From positions 1 through 50,219 of the forward strand of contig NZ_JAPSKN010000023.1 in NCBI RefSeq assembly GCF_031181705.1: a stretch of DNA of 50,219 nt, in the 5' to 3' direction. The stretch is from Streptomyces sp. (lineage in GTDB: Bacteria > Actinomycetota > Actinomycetes > Streptomycetales > Streptomycetaceae). A model generated the notes under the pieces. That model did no database searches. It worked only from the letters and a program-made list of their open reading frames with translations, and was not told the origin of the DNA. Made by a program: the position numbers and the translations under genes. Below are positions 8,169 through 15,342 of this stretch, piece after piece (position 1 is the first letter of the stretch; each line of letters starts with the position of its first letter).

Positions 8169-9073
8169 CCCCGCGCCCGGGCCGCCGCGATCCGCGCCGC
8201 CAGGCGGACATTGCCGCGGACCGCCGCCAGGTTGGCGCTCAGGGAAGCGCCGTCGGTGTGCCGCACCAGATAGTCGAGCAGGAACGGCGTGACGGCCTGG
8301 CCGGTGATCCCCTCCGCCTCGCACGCGTGCAGCGCGTCCGCGAGCACGCGTGCGTGCAGGTCCGGATCGAGCTGTTCCTCCTCGGGAACGGGGTTGGCGA
8401 CGATCAGCGCCGACTCGGGACCGGCGAGCGCGTCCTGGGCCCGCATGACGTCCGCCACCTGCTCCGGCGTGTCAAGCGTCCAGTCCACCGGATGCCCCGA
8501 GTCGGACAGGTAGAAGCCGGGGAACCGGTCCGTGCCGTACCCGGCCACCGCGACGCCGAGCGTCTCCAGCCGCTGCAGGGTCGCCGGCACGTCCAGGATC
8601 GACTTCACCCCGGCGCACACCACCGTGATCCGCGTCCGGGCGAGCAGGCCCAGGTCGGCCGACTCGTCCTGCGTCACCGTCCACTCCCGGTGCACCCCGC
8701 CGAGCCCACCCGTCGCGAACACCCGTACCCCGGCCAGCGCCGCCAGCAGCGCCGTCGCCGACACCGTCGTCGCCCCGCTGGCTCCGGTGGCCATCGCGAG
8801 CGGCAGGTCGCGATGGCCCAGCTTGCGGATGCCGTCCTCGTTCGCGACCCGCTCCAGCTGCTCCTTGTCCAACCCGACATGGGGCCGCCCGTCGAGTACG
8901 GCGATCGTCGCGGGCACCGCGCCCTCCTGCCGCACGGCCGTCTCCAGCTCCACCGCCACCCGGAGGTTGCGAGGCCGCGGCAGCCCGTGGGCGATGATCG
9001 TGGACTCCAGCGCCACCACGGGCCGACCCGCGTCGAGCGCCTCCCGCACCTCTTCGGACACCACCAGCACCAC
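8165..9073 (-). CDS. psuG: Pseudouridine-5'-phosphate glycosidase
   Basis: 302 residues matching PsuG, which splits pseudouridine 5'-phosphate into uracil and ribose 5-phosphate. Family hallmarks are ALESTIIAHGLPRPRN near the N-terminus, PATIAVLDGRPHVGL, the central ATGASGATTVSAT stretch, VFATGGLGGVHR, VVCAGVKSILDV and the C-terminal NANP-like VANPVPEE segment. The GTG at 9073 was selected because AGGAGG lies exactly 7 nt upstream; the longer frame to 9199 covers the divergent VOC gene's promoter. It is followed by an overlapping PfkB kinase, giving a two-gene pseudouridine salvage/catabolism operon. Confidence 0.93.
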   Translation of the reverse strand: MVLVVSEEVREALDAGRPVVALESTIIAHGLPRPRNLRVAVELETAVRQEGAVPATIAVLDGRPHVGLDKEQLERVANEDGIRKLGHRDLPLAMATGASGATTVSATALLAALAGVRVFATGGLGGVHREWTVTQDESADLGLLARTRITVVCAGVKSILDVPATLQRLETLGVAVAGYGTDRFPGFYLSDSGHPVDWTLDTPEQVADVMRAQDALAGPESALIVANPVPEEEQLDPDLHARVLADALHACEAEGITGQAVTPFLLDYLVRHTDGASLSANLAAVRGNVRLAARIAAARARG

Positions 9074-9180
9074 GCGCCTGCCTCCTGTCAGTCGGCCAGT
9101 CGGTCTTCCCTCATCTCTGGCGGGCGGCACACCGGGCCAAACCCTTGCGGCCCGTCGGACACCCCACGAGCCTGAGGTGC

Positions 9181-9609
9181 ATGACGGACCACACAGCACG
9201 TCTCGACCACGTCGTCCTCTGGGTGCGCGACCCGCTCGCCGCCGCCGACTTCTACGAGAAGGCCGTCGGCATGGAGCCGCTCAGGCTCACCGAGTTCGCC
9301 GCAGGCGAGGTTCCGTTCCCCTCCGTGCGCGTCAACGACGAGACGATCCTCGACCTCATGCCGCTGGCCTTCGCCGCACGCATGACCATGCTGCCCGGCG
9401 CCGCGGACAGCGCCGGCCACCCCGTGAACCACGTCTGCCTGTCCCTGTCCCGCGGCGACTTCGACGCGCTCCTCAGCCGTCTCCGGGAACGCTCCGTGCC
9501 GCTGTCGGATCTGTCGTACGACTCCTTCGGGGCCCGGGGCAAGGCCACCCGCAGCTTCTACTTCCGCGACCCGGACGGCAACGTCTTCGAGGCACGGCAC
9601 TACGACTGA
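9181..9609 (+). CDS. VOC-family (glyoxalase/dioxygenase-like) protein
   Basis: 142 residues with two beta-alpha-beta-beta-beta VOC modules: LDHVVLWVRDPLAAADFYEKAVGM at the N-terminus and HPVNHVCLSLSRGDFDALLSRL in the middle, ending in SFYFRDPDGNVFEARHYD. His10, His82-region and the C-terminal Glu are placed like the metal ligands of glyoxalase-type enzymes, though the reaction cannot be read from sequence. The ATG at 9181 has GAGGTG just upstream. It diverges from psuG and converges on the DNA alkyltransferase with only 9 bp between stops. Confidence 0.85.
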   Translation: MTDHTARLDHVVLWVRDPLAAADFYEKAVGMEPLRLTEFAAGEVPFPSVRVNDETILDLMPLAFAARMTMLPGAADSAGHPVNHVCLSLSRGDFDALLSRLRERSVPLSDLSYDSFGARGKATRSFYFRDPDGNVFEARHYD

Positions 9610-9618
9610 GGGGCCGCC

Positions 9619-10173
9619 TCAGAACAGCGGCTCCGGCAGCACTCCTTCCAGGGCAAGCAGCTTCCGCTTGGTCTCCAGCCCGCCCCCGAACCCGCCGATG
9701 CCGCCGCCGCTCTCGACGACCCGGTGGCAGGGCACCACCACCGGCAGCGGATTGGCCCCCATCGCCATGCCCACGGCCTGCGCGGCGCCCGGCTGCCCGA
9801 CCCGCCCGGCGAGATCGCCGTACCCCACGACCGAGCCGTACGGCACACCGGCGGCGAGCGCGCGCAGGACCTGCCGGTTGAAGCCGGAGATGAGCGACCA
9901 GTCCAGCGGCAGGTCGAAGTCCCGGCGCTCACCGGCGAAGTACGCCTCCACCTGGCGTATCGCCTCGGCCAGCAGCGGGGAACCGGGTGCCTCGACGGGC
10001 TCGGTGCCGAACCGCGACGCCAGCCGCTCGACCGCCCGGTCCCGCACCGCGTCCGTGGCATGGAACACGACGTTGACCAGGCCGTCCTTGGTCGCGGCCA
10101 GCAGCAGCGGACCGATCGCGGTGCCGACCACGGCCCACACGACCCGCTGCTCGCCCTGCTCCTGACTGTCCAT
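9619..10173 (-). CDS. ogt: Methylated-DNA-[protein]-cysteine S-methyltransferase
   Basis: 184-residue suicide DNA repair protein that moves the alkyl group from O6-alkylguanine to its own cysteine. The active-site PCHRV motif places the acceptor at C149; FNRQVLRALAAGVPYGSVVGYGDLA (helix-turn-helix and Arg/Tyr region) and GMAMGANPLP precede it, and GFGGGLETKRKLLALEG follows, as in the family. The ATG at 10173 has no Shine-Dalgarno, but a damage-type promoter -10 box (TACCGT) ends 6 nt before it, which predicts a leaderless mRNA and supports this start. It converges with the VOC gene. Confidence 0.93.
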   Translation of the reverse strand: MDSQEQGEQRVVWAVVGTAIGPLLLAATKDGLVNVVFHATDAVRDRAVERLASRFGTEPVEAPGSPLLAEAIRQVEAYFAGERRDFDLPLDWSLISGFNRQVLRALAAGVPYGSVVGYGDLAGRVGQPGAAQAVGMAMGANPLPVVVPCHRVVESGGGIGGFGGGLETKRKLLALEGVLPEPLF

Positions 10174-10179
10174 GCGCCC

Positions 10180-10202
10180 ACGGTACGACCCACCACCGAC
10201 AA
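10180..10202 (-). promoter_or_regulatory. RecA-NDp (PafBC-type) DNA-damage promoter of ogt
   Basis: On the minus strand TTGTCGGTG (10202-10194), 8 nt, then TACCGT (10185-10180). This is the full RecA-independent damage promoter pattern TTGTC(A/G)GTG-N8-TANNNT known from actinobacteria. The -10 box ends 6 nt from the ogt ATG, so transcription should start at or next to the start codon. Confidence 0.85.
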
Positions 10203-10319
10203 CGCCGTCCCGTCGGCCGCGGCTCACCGCCGGACCACGGATCACCGCCGTGACGACCGGGCGACCACCAAACCGCCGGTCACCCGCGGACGCGGCCGAT
10301 CACCCGTCCGCCCAGCCGC

Positions 10320-11195
10320 TCACTCCCCAACGGCCCTCCGGACCACGTCCGGCCGGTTCGTGATGATCCCGTCGACGCCGTACGCGGCGACCCGACGGGC
10401 CGTCGCCGCGTCGTCGACCGTCCAGGTGTAGACCTTCAACGGTCTGCCGTGCGGTCCCGTGAACGCACGGACGGACGAGACGTACGCCAGCGTGAGCGAA
10501 CCGTGCGACGGATTGATCTGGTCGGCGTAGCCGGCCAGGCCCGGCAGGTCCGACACGGGCGGCGTCCCGAGGAGCCCCGTCCTCACCCCGGGCTTCAGCG
10601 CGTGCACCGTCCGCACGCTGTCCGCGCTGAAGCTCTGCACGATCAGCCGGCTCGCCCGATGCGACCGGTCGAGCCAGCCCTCGTTGCTGAGGACCTTCAG
10701 GGTCTGCCGCTCGATGCCCGGATACAACTCCGGGTTCTTGATCTCCAGCAGCAGCTTCTGGTGGTGGAGCTCGACGCGGCGCACGAACTGTTCCAGCGTC
10801 GGCACGCGCGCACCCGCGTAGGCGGGGCCGAACCAGCTGCCCGCGTCCAACCGGGCGATCTCCGCTGCGGTGAAGTCCCTCACCTTCCAGGGAGCCCGGC
10901 CGGGGAAGACCTCCTCGACGTCGGTGGTACGCCGCAGGTTGTCGTCGTGGAGGACGACCAGTTCGCCGTCCCTGGTCCGCTGGACGTCGTTCTCCACCCA
11001 GCCGATGCCCAGCTCCGCCGCCTTGTCCACCGCGGCCAGCGTGTTCTCGGGCGCGTACGCGGAGGCGCCCCGGTGGGCGATGACACGGGGCGGGCCGCCA
11101 TCGTCGGTGGCGGCCCGCGCGGGGGAGACGGGGAAGAGGAGGGCGGCGGTCCCCAGGAGCGCGGTGGTCGAGGCGGCAACGGCGCGCGCGTGCAT
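10320..11195 (-). CDS. Secreted glycerophosphodiester phosphodiesterase
   Basis: 291 residues. A Sec-type signal peptide (a basic start, then STTALLGTAALLFPVSP, with a likely AxA cleavage near residue 28) precedes a TIM-barrel GDPD domain. Catalytic motifs are present: IAHRGASAYAPENTLAA with the general HRG, WVENDVQRTRDGELVVLHDD (Glu/Asp metal ligands and second His) and LLLEIKNPELY. The enzyme hydrolyses glycerophosphodiesters to glycerol 3-phosphate, a phosphate and carbon scavenging role outside the cell. GAGGAG lies 5-6 nt before the ATG. It ends 146 bp upstream of ogt on the same strand. Confidence 0.93.
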   Translation of the reverse strand: MHARAVAASTTALLGTAALLFPVSPARAATDDGGPPRVIAHRGASAYAPENTLAAVDKAAELGIGWVENDVQRTRDGELVVLHDDNLRRTTDVEEVFPGRAPWKVRDFTAAEIARLDAGSWFGPAYAGARVPTLEQFVRRVELHHQKLLLEIKNPELYPGIERQTLKVLSNEGWLDRSHRASRLIVQSFSADSVRTVHALKPGVRTGLLGTPPVSDLPGLAGYADQINPSHGSLTLAYVSSVRAFTGPHGRPLKVYTWTVDDAATARRVAAYGVDGIITNRPDVVRRAVGE

Positions 11196-11369
11196 GCGTA
11201 CTCCTCGCGTCGAACGGTCATCGGCGTCATCACGGACAGCTCAACTCTGACAGCAGAGGGTCAACGCGAGGGGGGTGCGGGATGGCCACAGGCCGAACGG
11301 AGGTGACCCAACTCCGCTCACTGGTACCGCACAACTGGGGCGGGGCCGTGTTTCTTTGCCGGAAAGTCG

Positions 11370-11398
11370 TTCGACCATTCCGGTGGGGGTCATACTCT
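11370..11398 (+). promoter_or_regulatory. Candidate sigma-HrdB-type promoter for the MHYT gene
   Basis: TTCGAC (11370-11375) and TACTCT (11393-11398) are separated by exactly 17 bp, about 90 bp upstream of the MHYT gene. Both hexamers are partial matches to the vegetative consensus. Confidence 0.45.
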
Positions 11399-11486
11399 CT
11401 GCGTCGACCCTGACCGCTCGTGCGGTCCTGGGAGGGGGCGCACATCAGGTATTCCGGGACGCAAAGGGCGGGAAGGGCAGCCGCGC

Positions 11487-12359
11487 ATGCAGGGCACGGT
11501 CGACGGATTCAGCTACGGCCTGGTCACACCCCTGGTCGCCTACCTCATGGCCTGCCTCGGCGGCGCCCTGGGACTGCGCTGCACCACCAGATCCATGCTC
11601 GTCGCCCAGTCCTGGCGCCCCGGCTGGCTCGCCCTCGGCTCGGCCGCCATCGGCTCCGGCATATGGACCATGCACTTCATCGCCATGATGGGCTTCACGG
11701 TCCGCGGGACGCCGATCCACTACGACAAGGCGATGACCTTCGCGAGCCTGGCCGTCGCGATCGTGATGGTGGGCGTAGGGATCTTCATCGTCGGCTACAG
11801 GGGCGCCCGCGGAACGGCCCTGTTCACCGGGGGCACGATCACCGGCCTGGGCATCGCCTCGATGCACTATCTCGGCATGGCGAGCATGAGCCTGGACGGG
11901 ACGTTCGAGTACAACACCCTCACCGTCGGCGCCTCCGTCGTGATCGCCATGTGCGCCGCCACCGCGGCCCTGTGGGCGGCCGGCCAGGTCCGTGGCCTGC
12001 TGTGGAGCGTCGGCGCCAGCCTCGTCATGGGGCTCGCCGTCAGCGGCATGCACTACACCGGGATGGCCGCCCTCGACGTCCACCTCCACGGCGCGGCCGA
12101 GCCCACCACGGGGGAGTCGCCCGCCACCCTGCTCGCCCCCATGCTGATCGGCCCCCTCGCCTTCCTCCTGCTCGCCGGCGTCGTGGTGATGTTCGACCCG
12201 CTGATGGTCATGGGAAAGCCCGCCGTCGCACTCGTCGAGGACAAGCCCGGCATCCCCGCCCGCACGCACCACACCGTCCACCACAACCCGGACCGCCTGC
12301 GGTTCCGCCCCCGCCGCCCCGTGCGGCACCCGGGCTCCCGCACCCCGCAGAACCGCTGA
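11487..12359 (+). CDS. MHYT-domain integral membrane sensor protein
   Basis: 290 residues with seven predicted transmembrane helices. Three membrane-proximal repeats carry the M-H-(Y/F) motif with a following Met: [16 protein letters not shown] and [12 protein letters not shown] domains are proposed to bind copper and sense diatomic gases or redox state, and are usually fused to GGDEF/EAL or other outputs. Here the domain stands alone with a 50-residue His/Arg/Pro-rich cytoplasmic tail ([17 protein letters not shown]). The start was set at the ATG before [18 protein letters not shown] lies about 10 nt further upstream. uvrB follows 40 bp later but has its own promoter. Confidence 0.88.
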   Translation: MQGTVDGFSYGLVTPLVAYLMACLGGALGLRCTTRSMLVAQSWRPGWLALGSAAIGSGIWTMHFIAMMGFTVRGTPIHYDKAMTFASLAVAIVMVGVGIFIVGYRGARGTALFTGGTITGLGIASMHYLGMASMSLDGTFEYNTLTVGASVVIAMCAATAALWAAGQVRGLLWSVGASLVMGLAVSGMHYTGMAALDVHLHGAAEPTTGESPATLLAPMLIGPLAFLLLAGVVVMFDPLMVMGKPAVALVEDKPGIPARTHHTVHHNPDRLRFRPRRPVRHPGSRTPQNR

Positions 12360-12369
12360 TCAGAGCAGG

Positions 12370-12392
12370 TTGTCAGTGGGAGGTCGTACGGT
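12370..12392 (+). promoter_or_regulatory. RecA-NDp (PafBC-type) DNA-damage promoter of uvrB
   Basis: TTGTCAGTG (12370-12378), 8 nt, TACGGT (12387-12392): an exact match to the RecA-independent damage promoter. The -10 box ends 7 nt before the ATG at 12400, which predicts a leaderless transcript starting at that ATG. This argues against the in-frame GTG at 12391, which lies inside the -10 box. Confidence 0.9.
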
Positions 12393-12399
12393 GGAACCC

Positions 12400-14544
12400 A
12401 TGCGGCCCGTTTCCCAGATCGAACGCACGGTGGCGCCCTTCGAGGTCGTCAGCCCCTACCAGCCCAGCGGCGACCAGCCGGCGGCCATCGCCGAGCTCGC
12501 CCGGCGCATCCAGGCGGGCGAGAAGGACGTCGTCCTGCTCGGTGCGACCGGCACCGGCAAGTCCGCCACCACCGCGTGGATGATCGAAAAGCTCCAGCGC
12601 CCCACGCTCGTGATGGCGCCGAACAAGACGCTGGCCGCCCAGCTGGCGAACGAGTTCCGCGAGCTGCTGCCGAACAACGCCGTCGAGTACTTCGTCTCGT
12701 ACTACGACTACTACCAGCCCGAGGCCTACGTCCCGCAGTCGGACACCTACATCGAGAAGGACTCCTCGATCAACGAGGAGGTGGAGCGCCTGCGCCACTC
12801 CGCGACCAACTCGCTGCTCACCCGCCGCGACGTCGTCGTGGTCGCCTCGGTCTCCTGCATCTACGGCCTCGGCACCCCGCAGGAGTACGTGGACCGCATG
12901 GTCCCCCTCCGGGTCGGCGAGGAGATCGACCGGGACGATCTGCTGCGCCGCTTCGTGGACATCCAGTACACGCGCAACGACATGGCCTTCACCCGCGGCA
13001 CCTTCCGCGTCCGCGGCGACACCATCGAGATCTTCCCGGTCTACGAGGAGCTCGCCGTCCGCATCGAGATGTTCGGCGACGAGATCGAGGCGCTCTCCAC
13101 CCTGCACCCGCTCACCGGCGAGATCATCAGCGACGACCAGCAGCTGTACGTCTTCCCGGCCTCCCACTACGTCGCGGGCCCCGAGCGCCTGGAGCGCGCC
13201 GTCAACGACATCGAGAAGGAGCTGGGCGAGCGCCTGGCGGAGCTGGAGAAGCAGGGCAAGCTCCTGGAGGCCCAGCGGCTGCGCATGCGCACCACCTACG
13301 ACATCGAGATGCTCCGCCAGATCGGCACCTGCTCCGGCGTGGAGAACTACTCGATGCACTTCGACGGCCGCCTGCCCGGCTCCCCGCCCAACACGCTGCT
13401 GGACTACTTCCCGGACGACTTCCTCCTGGTGATCGACGAGTCGCACGTCACCGTGCCGCAGATCGGCGCCATGTACGAGGGTGACGCCTCCCGCAAGCGC
13501 ACCCTCGTCGACCACGGCTTCCGGCTGCCCTCCGCCCTGGACAACCGCCCCCTGAAGTGGGAGGAGTTCCAGGAGCGCATCGGCCAGACGGTCTACCTGT
13601 CGGCCACCCCGGGCACCTACGAGATGTCCCGCGCGGACGGCTACGTCGAGCAGATCATCCGCCCCACCGGCCTCGTCGACCCGGAGGTCGTCGTCAAGCC
13701 CACCGAGGGCCAGATCGACGACCTGGTGCACGAGATCCGCCAGCGCACCGAGAGGGACGAGCGCGTCCTGGTCACCACGCTCACCAAGAAGATGGCCGAG
13801 GACCTCACGGACTACTTCCTGGAGCTCGGCATCCAGGTGCGCTACCTGCACAGCGACGTCGACACCCTCCGGCGCGTCGAGCTCCTGCGCGAGCTGCGCG
13901 CCGGCGAGTACGACGTGCTCGTCGGCATCAACCTCCTGCGTGAGGGCCTCGACCTGCCCGAGGTGTCCCTGGTGGCGATCCTGGACGCCGACAAGGAGGG
14001 CTTCCTGCGCTCCGGCACGTCCCTGATCCAGACCATCGGCCGCGCCGCGCGCAACGTCTCCGGCCAGGTCCACATGTACGCCGACAAGATCACCCCGGCG
14101 ATGGAGAAGGCCATCGACGAGACCAACCGGCGCCGGGAGAAGCAGATCGCGTACAACACGGAGAAGGGCATCGACCCCCAGCCCCTCCGCAAGAAGATCA
14201 ACGACATCGTCGCCCAGATCGCCCGCGAGGACATCGACACCGAGCAGCTGCTCGGCTCGGGCTACCGCAAGTCCAGGAAGGACGGCGGCGGCACCAAGGC
14301 GCCCGTCCCCTCCCTCGGCAAGGCGGCCGAGGCGGCCAAGCCCGCCAGGGGCAAGGGCAAGGCCAAGGAGACCGTGCCCACCGACCGCCCCGCGGCCGAA
14401 CTCGCCGAGCAGATCGAGGAACTCACCACGCGGATGCGGGCCGCCGCCGCGGACCTGCAGTTCGAGATCGCGGCCCGGCTGCGCGACGAAGTGTCCGAAA
14501 TGAAGAAGGAGCTGCGCCAGATGAAGGAGGCAGGCCTGGCCTGA
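12400..14544 (+). CDS. uvrB: Excinuclease ABC subunit B
   Basis: 714-residue DNA helicase-fold subunit of nucleotide excision repair; UvrA loads it on damage and UvrC then cuts. The Walker A motif is at residues 48-55 (GATGTGKS), the damage-probing beta-hairpin at [12 protein letters not shown], Walker B at VIDESH, motif VI at QTIGRAARN, and the C-terminal UVR (UvrC-binding) coiled coil over the last about 45 residues ([22 protein letters not shown]). A Lys/Ala-rich linker precedes the UVR motif. The ATG at 12400 is chosen on promoter geometry (see the promoter at 12370); the GTG at 12391 has a GGGAGG at 7 nt and is the alternative. Confidence 0.97.
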   Translation: MRPVSQIERTVAPFEVVSPYQPSGDQPAAIAELARRIQAGEKDVVLLGATGTGKSATTAWMIEKLQRPTLVMAPNKTLAAQLANEFRELLPNNAVEYFVSYYDYYQPEAYVPQSDTYIEKDSSINEEVERLRHSATNSLLTRRDVVVVASVSCIYGLGTPQEYVDRMVPLRVGEEIDRDDLLRRFVDIQYTRNDMAFTRGTFRVRGDTIEIFPVYEELAVRIEMFGDEIEALSTLHPLTGEIISDDQQLYVFPASHYVAGPERLERAVNDIEKELGERLAELEKQGKLLEAQRLRMRTTYDIEMLRQIGTCSGVENYSMHFDGRLPGSPPNTLLDYFPDDFLLVIDESHVTVPQIGAMYEGDASRKRTLVDHGFRLPSALDNRPLKWEEFQERIGQTVYLSATPGTYEMSRADGYVEQIIRPTGLVDPEVVVKPTEGQIDDLVHEIRQRTERDERVLVTTLTKKMAEDLTDYFLELGIQVRYLHSDVDTLRRVELLRELRAGEYDVLVGINLLREGLDLPEVSLVAILDADKEGFLRSGTSLIQTIGRAARNVSGQVHMYADKITPAMEKAIDETNRRREKQIAYNTEKGIDPQPLRKKINDIVAQIAREDIDTEQLLGSGYRKSRKDGGGTKAPVPSLGKAAEAAKPARGKGKAKETVPTDRPAAELAEQIEELTTRMRAAAADLQFEIAARLRDEVSEMKKELRQMKEAGLA

Positions 14545-14605
14545 CAGCGCACCGCGTACTCGCTGTGTTGCAAGACCGACACAAAGTGCGGACCGGGGTG
14601 GGGCG

Positions 14606-14628
14606 CTGTCAGTGCCCCTGCGTAAGGT
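14606..14628 (+). promoter_or_regulatory. RecA-NDp-like damage promoter upstream of the TerD genes
   Basis: CTGTCAGTG (14606-14614), 8 nt, TAAGGT (14623-14628). It differs from the consensus only at the first base and shares that C with the uvrC promoter in this window. Predicted transcription start is near 14635, about 48 nt before the TerD GTG. Confidence 0.78.
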
Positions 14629-14682
14629 GCTGGTCAACCGCGATGCGCGGCAACAGGGGACGTTCGAGAGGGGAATCGGCGC

Positions 14683-15261
14683 GTGACCGTCAACATGACC
14701 AAGGGTCAGGCCATCAGTCTGCAGAAGAACGACGGGGGCAGCCTGAACGCGGTGCGCATGGGCCTCGGCTGGCAGGCGGCTCCCCGGCGCGGCCTGTTCG
14801 GCTCGCGCACGCGAGAGATCGACCTCGACGCCTCCGCCGTGCTGTTCGCCGACAAGCAGCCGGTCGACGTGGTCTTCTTCCGCCACCTGGTGAGCGACGA
14901 CGGCTCGGTCCGCCACACCGGTGACAACCTCGTCGGCGGTGTCGGCCAGGGCGGCGACGACGAGGCGATCCTCGTCGACCTCGCGCGGGTCCCGGTCCAC
15001 ATCGACCAGATCGTCTTCACCGTGAACTCCTTCACGGGCCAGACGTTCCAGGAGGTGCAGAACGCGTTCTGCCGCCTCGTCGACGAGACCAACGGCCAGG
15101 AGCTCGCCCGCTACACGCTGGCCGGCGGCGGCCAGTACACGGCCCAGATCATGGCCAAGGTGCACCGCTCGGGCACGGGCTGGACGATGACGGCCCTGGG
15201 CAACCCGGCCAACGGCCGCACCTTCCAGGACCTGATGCCGGCGATCCTGCCGGTGCTCTGA
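14683..15261 (+). CDS. TerD-family stress protein
   Basis: 192 residues with a single complete TerD domain, a calcium-binding beta-sandwich found in tellurite-resistance and general stress loci. Typical features are MTKGQAISLQKNDGG at the N-terminus, VRMGLGWQ, the acidic DLDASAVLF strand, VFFRHLVSDDGSVRHTGDN (Ca2+-site loop) and DQIVFTVNSFTGQTFQEVQNAFCRL. The GTG at 14683 has an AGGGGA box upstream; the ATG four codons later is a possible alternative. It lies 81 bp before a larger TerD-like gene on the same strand and has a DNA-damage-type promoter, so it is probably part of a damage-responsive module. Confidence 0.92.
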   Translation: MTVNMTKGQAISLQKNDGGSLNAVRMGLGWQAAPRRGLFGSRTREIDLDASAVLFADKQPVDVVFFRHLVSDDGSVRHTGDNLVGGVGQGGDDEAILVDLARVPVHIDQIVFTVNSFTGQTFQEVQNAFCRLVDETNGQELARYTLAGGGQYTAQIMAKVHRSGTGWTMTALGNPANGRTFQDLMPAILPVL

Positions 15262-15342
15262 GAGCGCCCGGGACCGGCGGGGGGACCGCGGGCCCGGCGG
15301 GCAGCACACGACACCACACAACGACACAGGGGGACGAAGGCG

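Noticed and set aside
12391..12399. GTG at 12391 as the uvrB start
   Set aside because: It sits within the -10 hexamer of the damage promoter, so it would be upstream of the predicted transcript.
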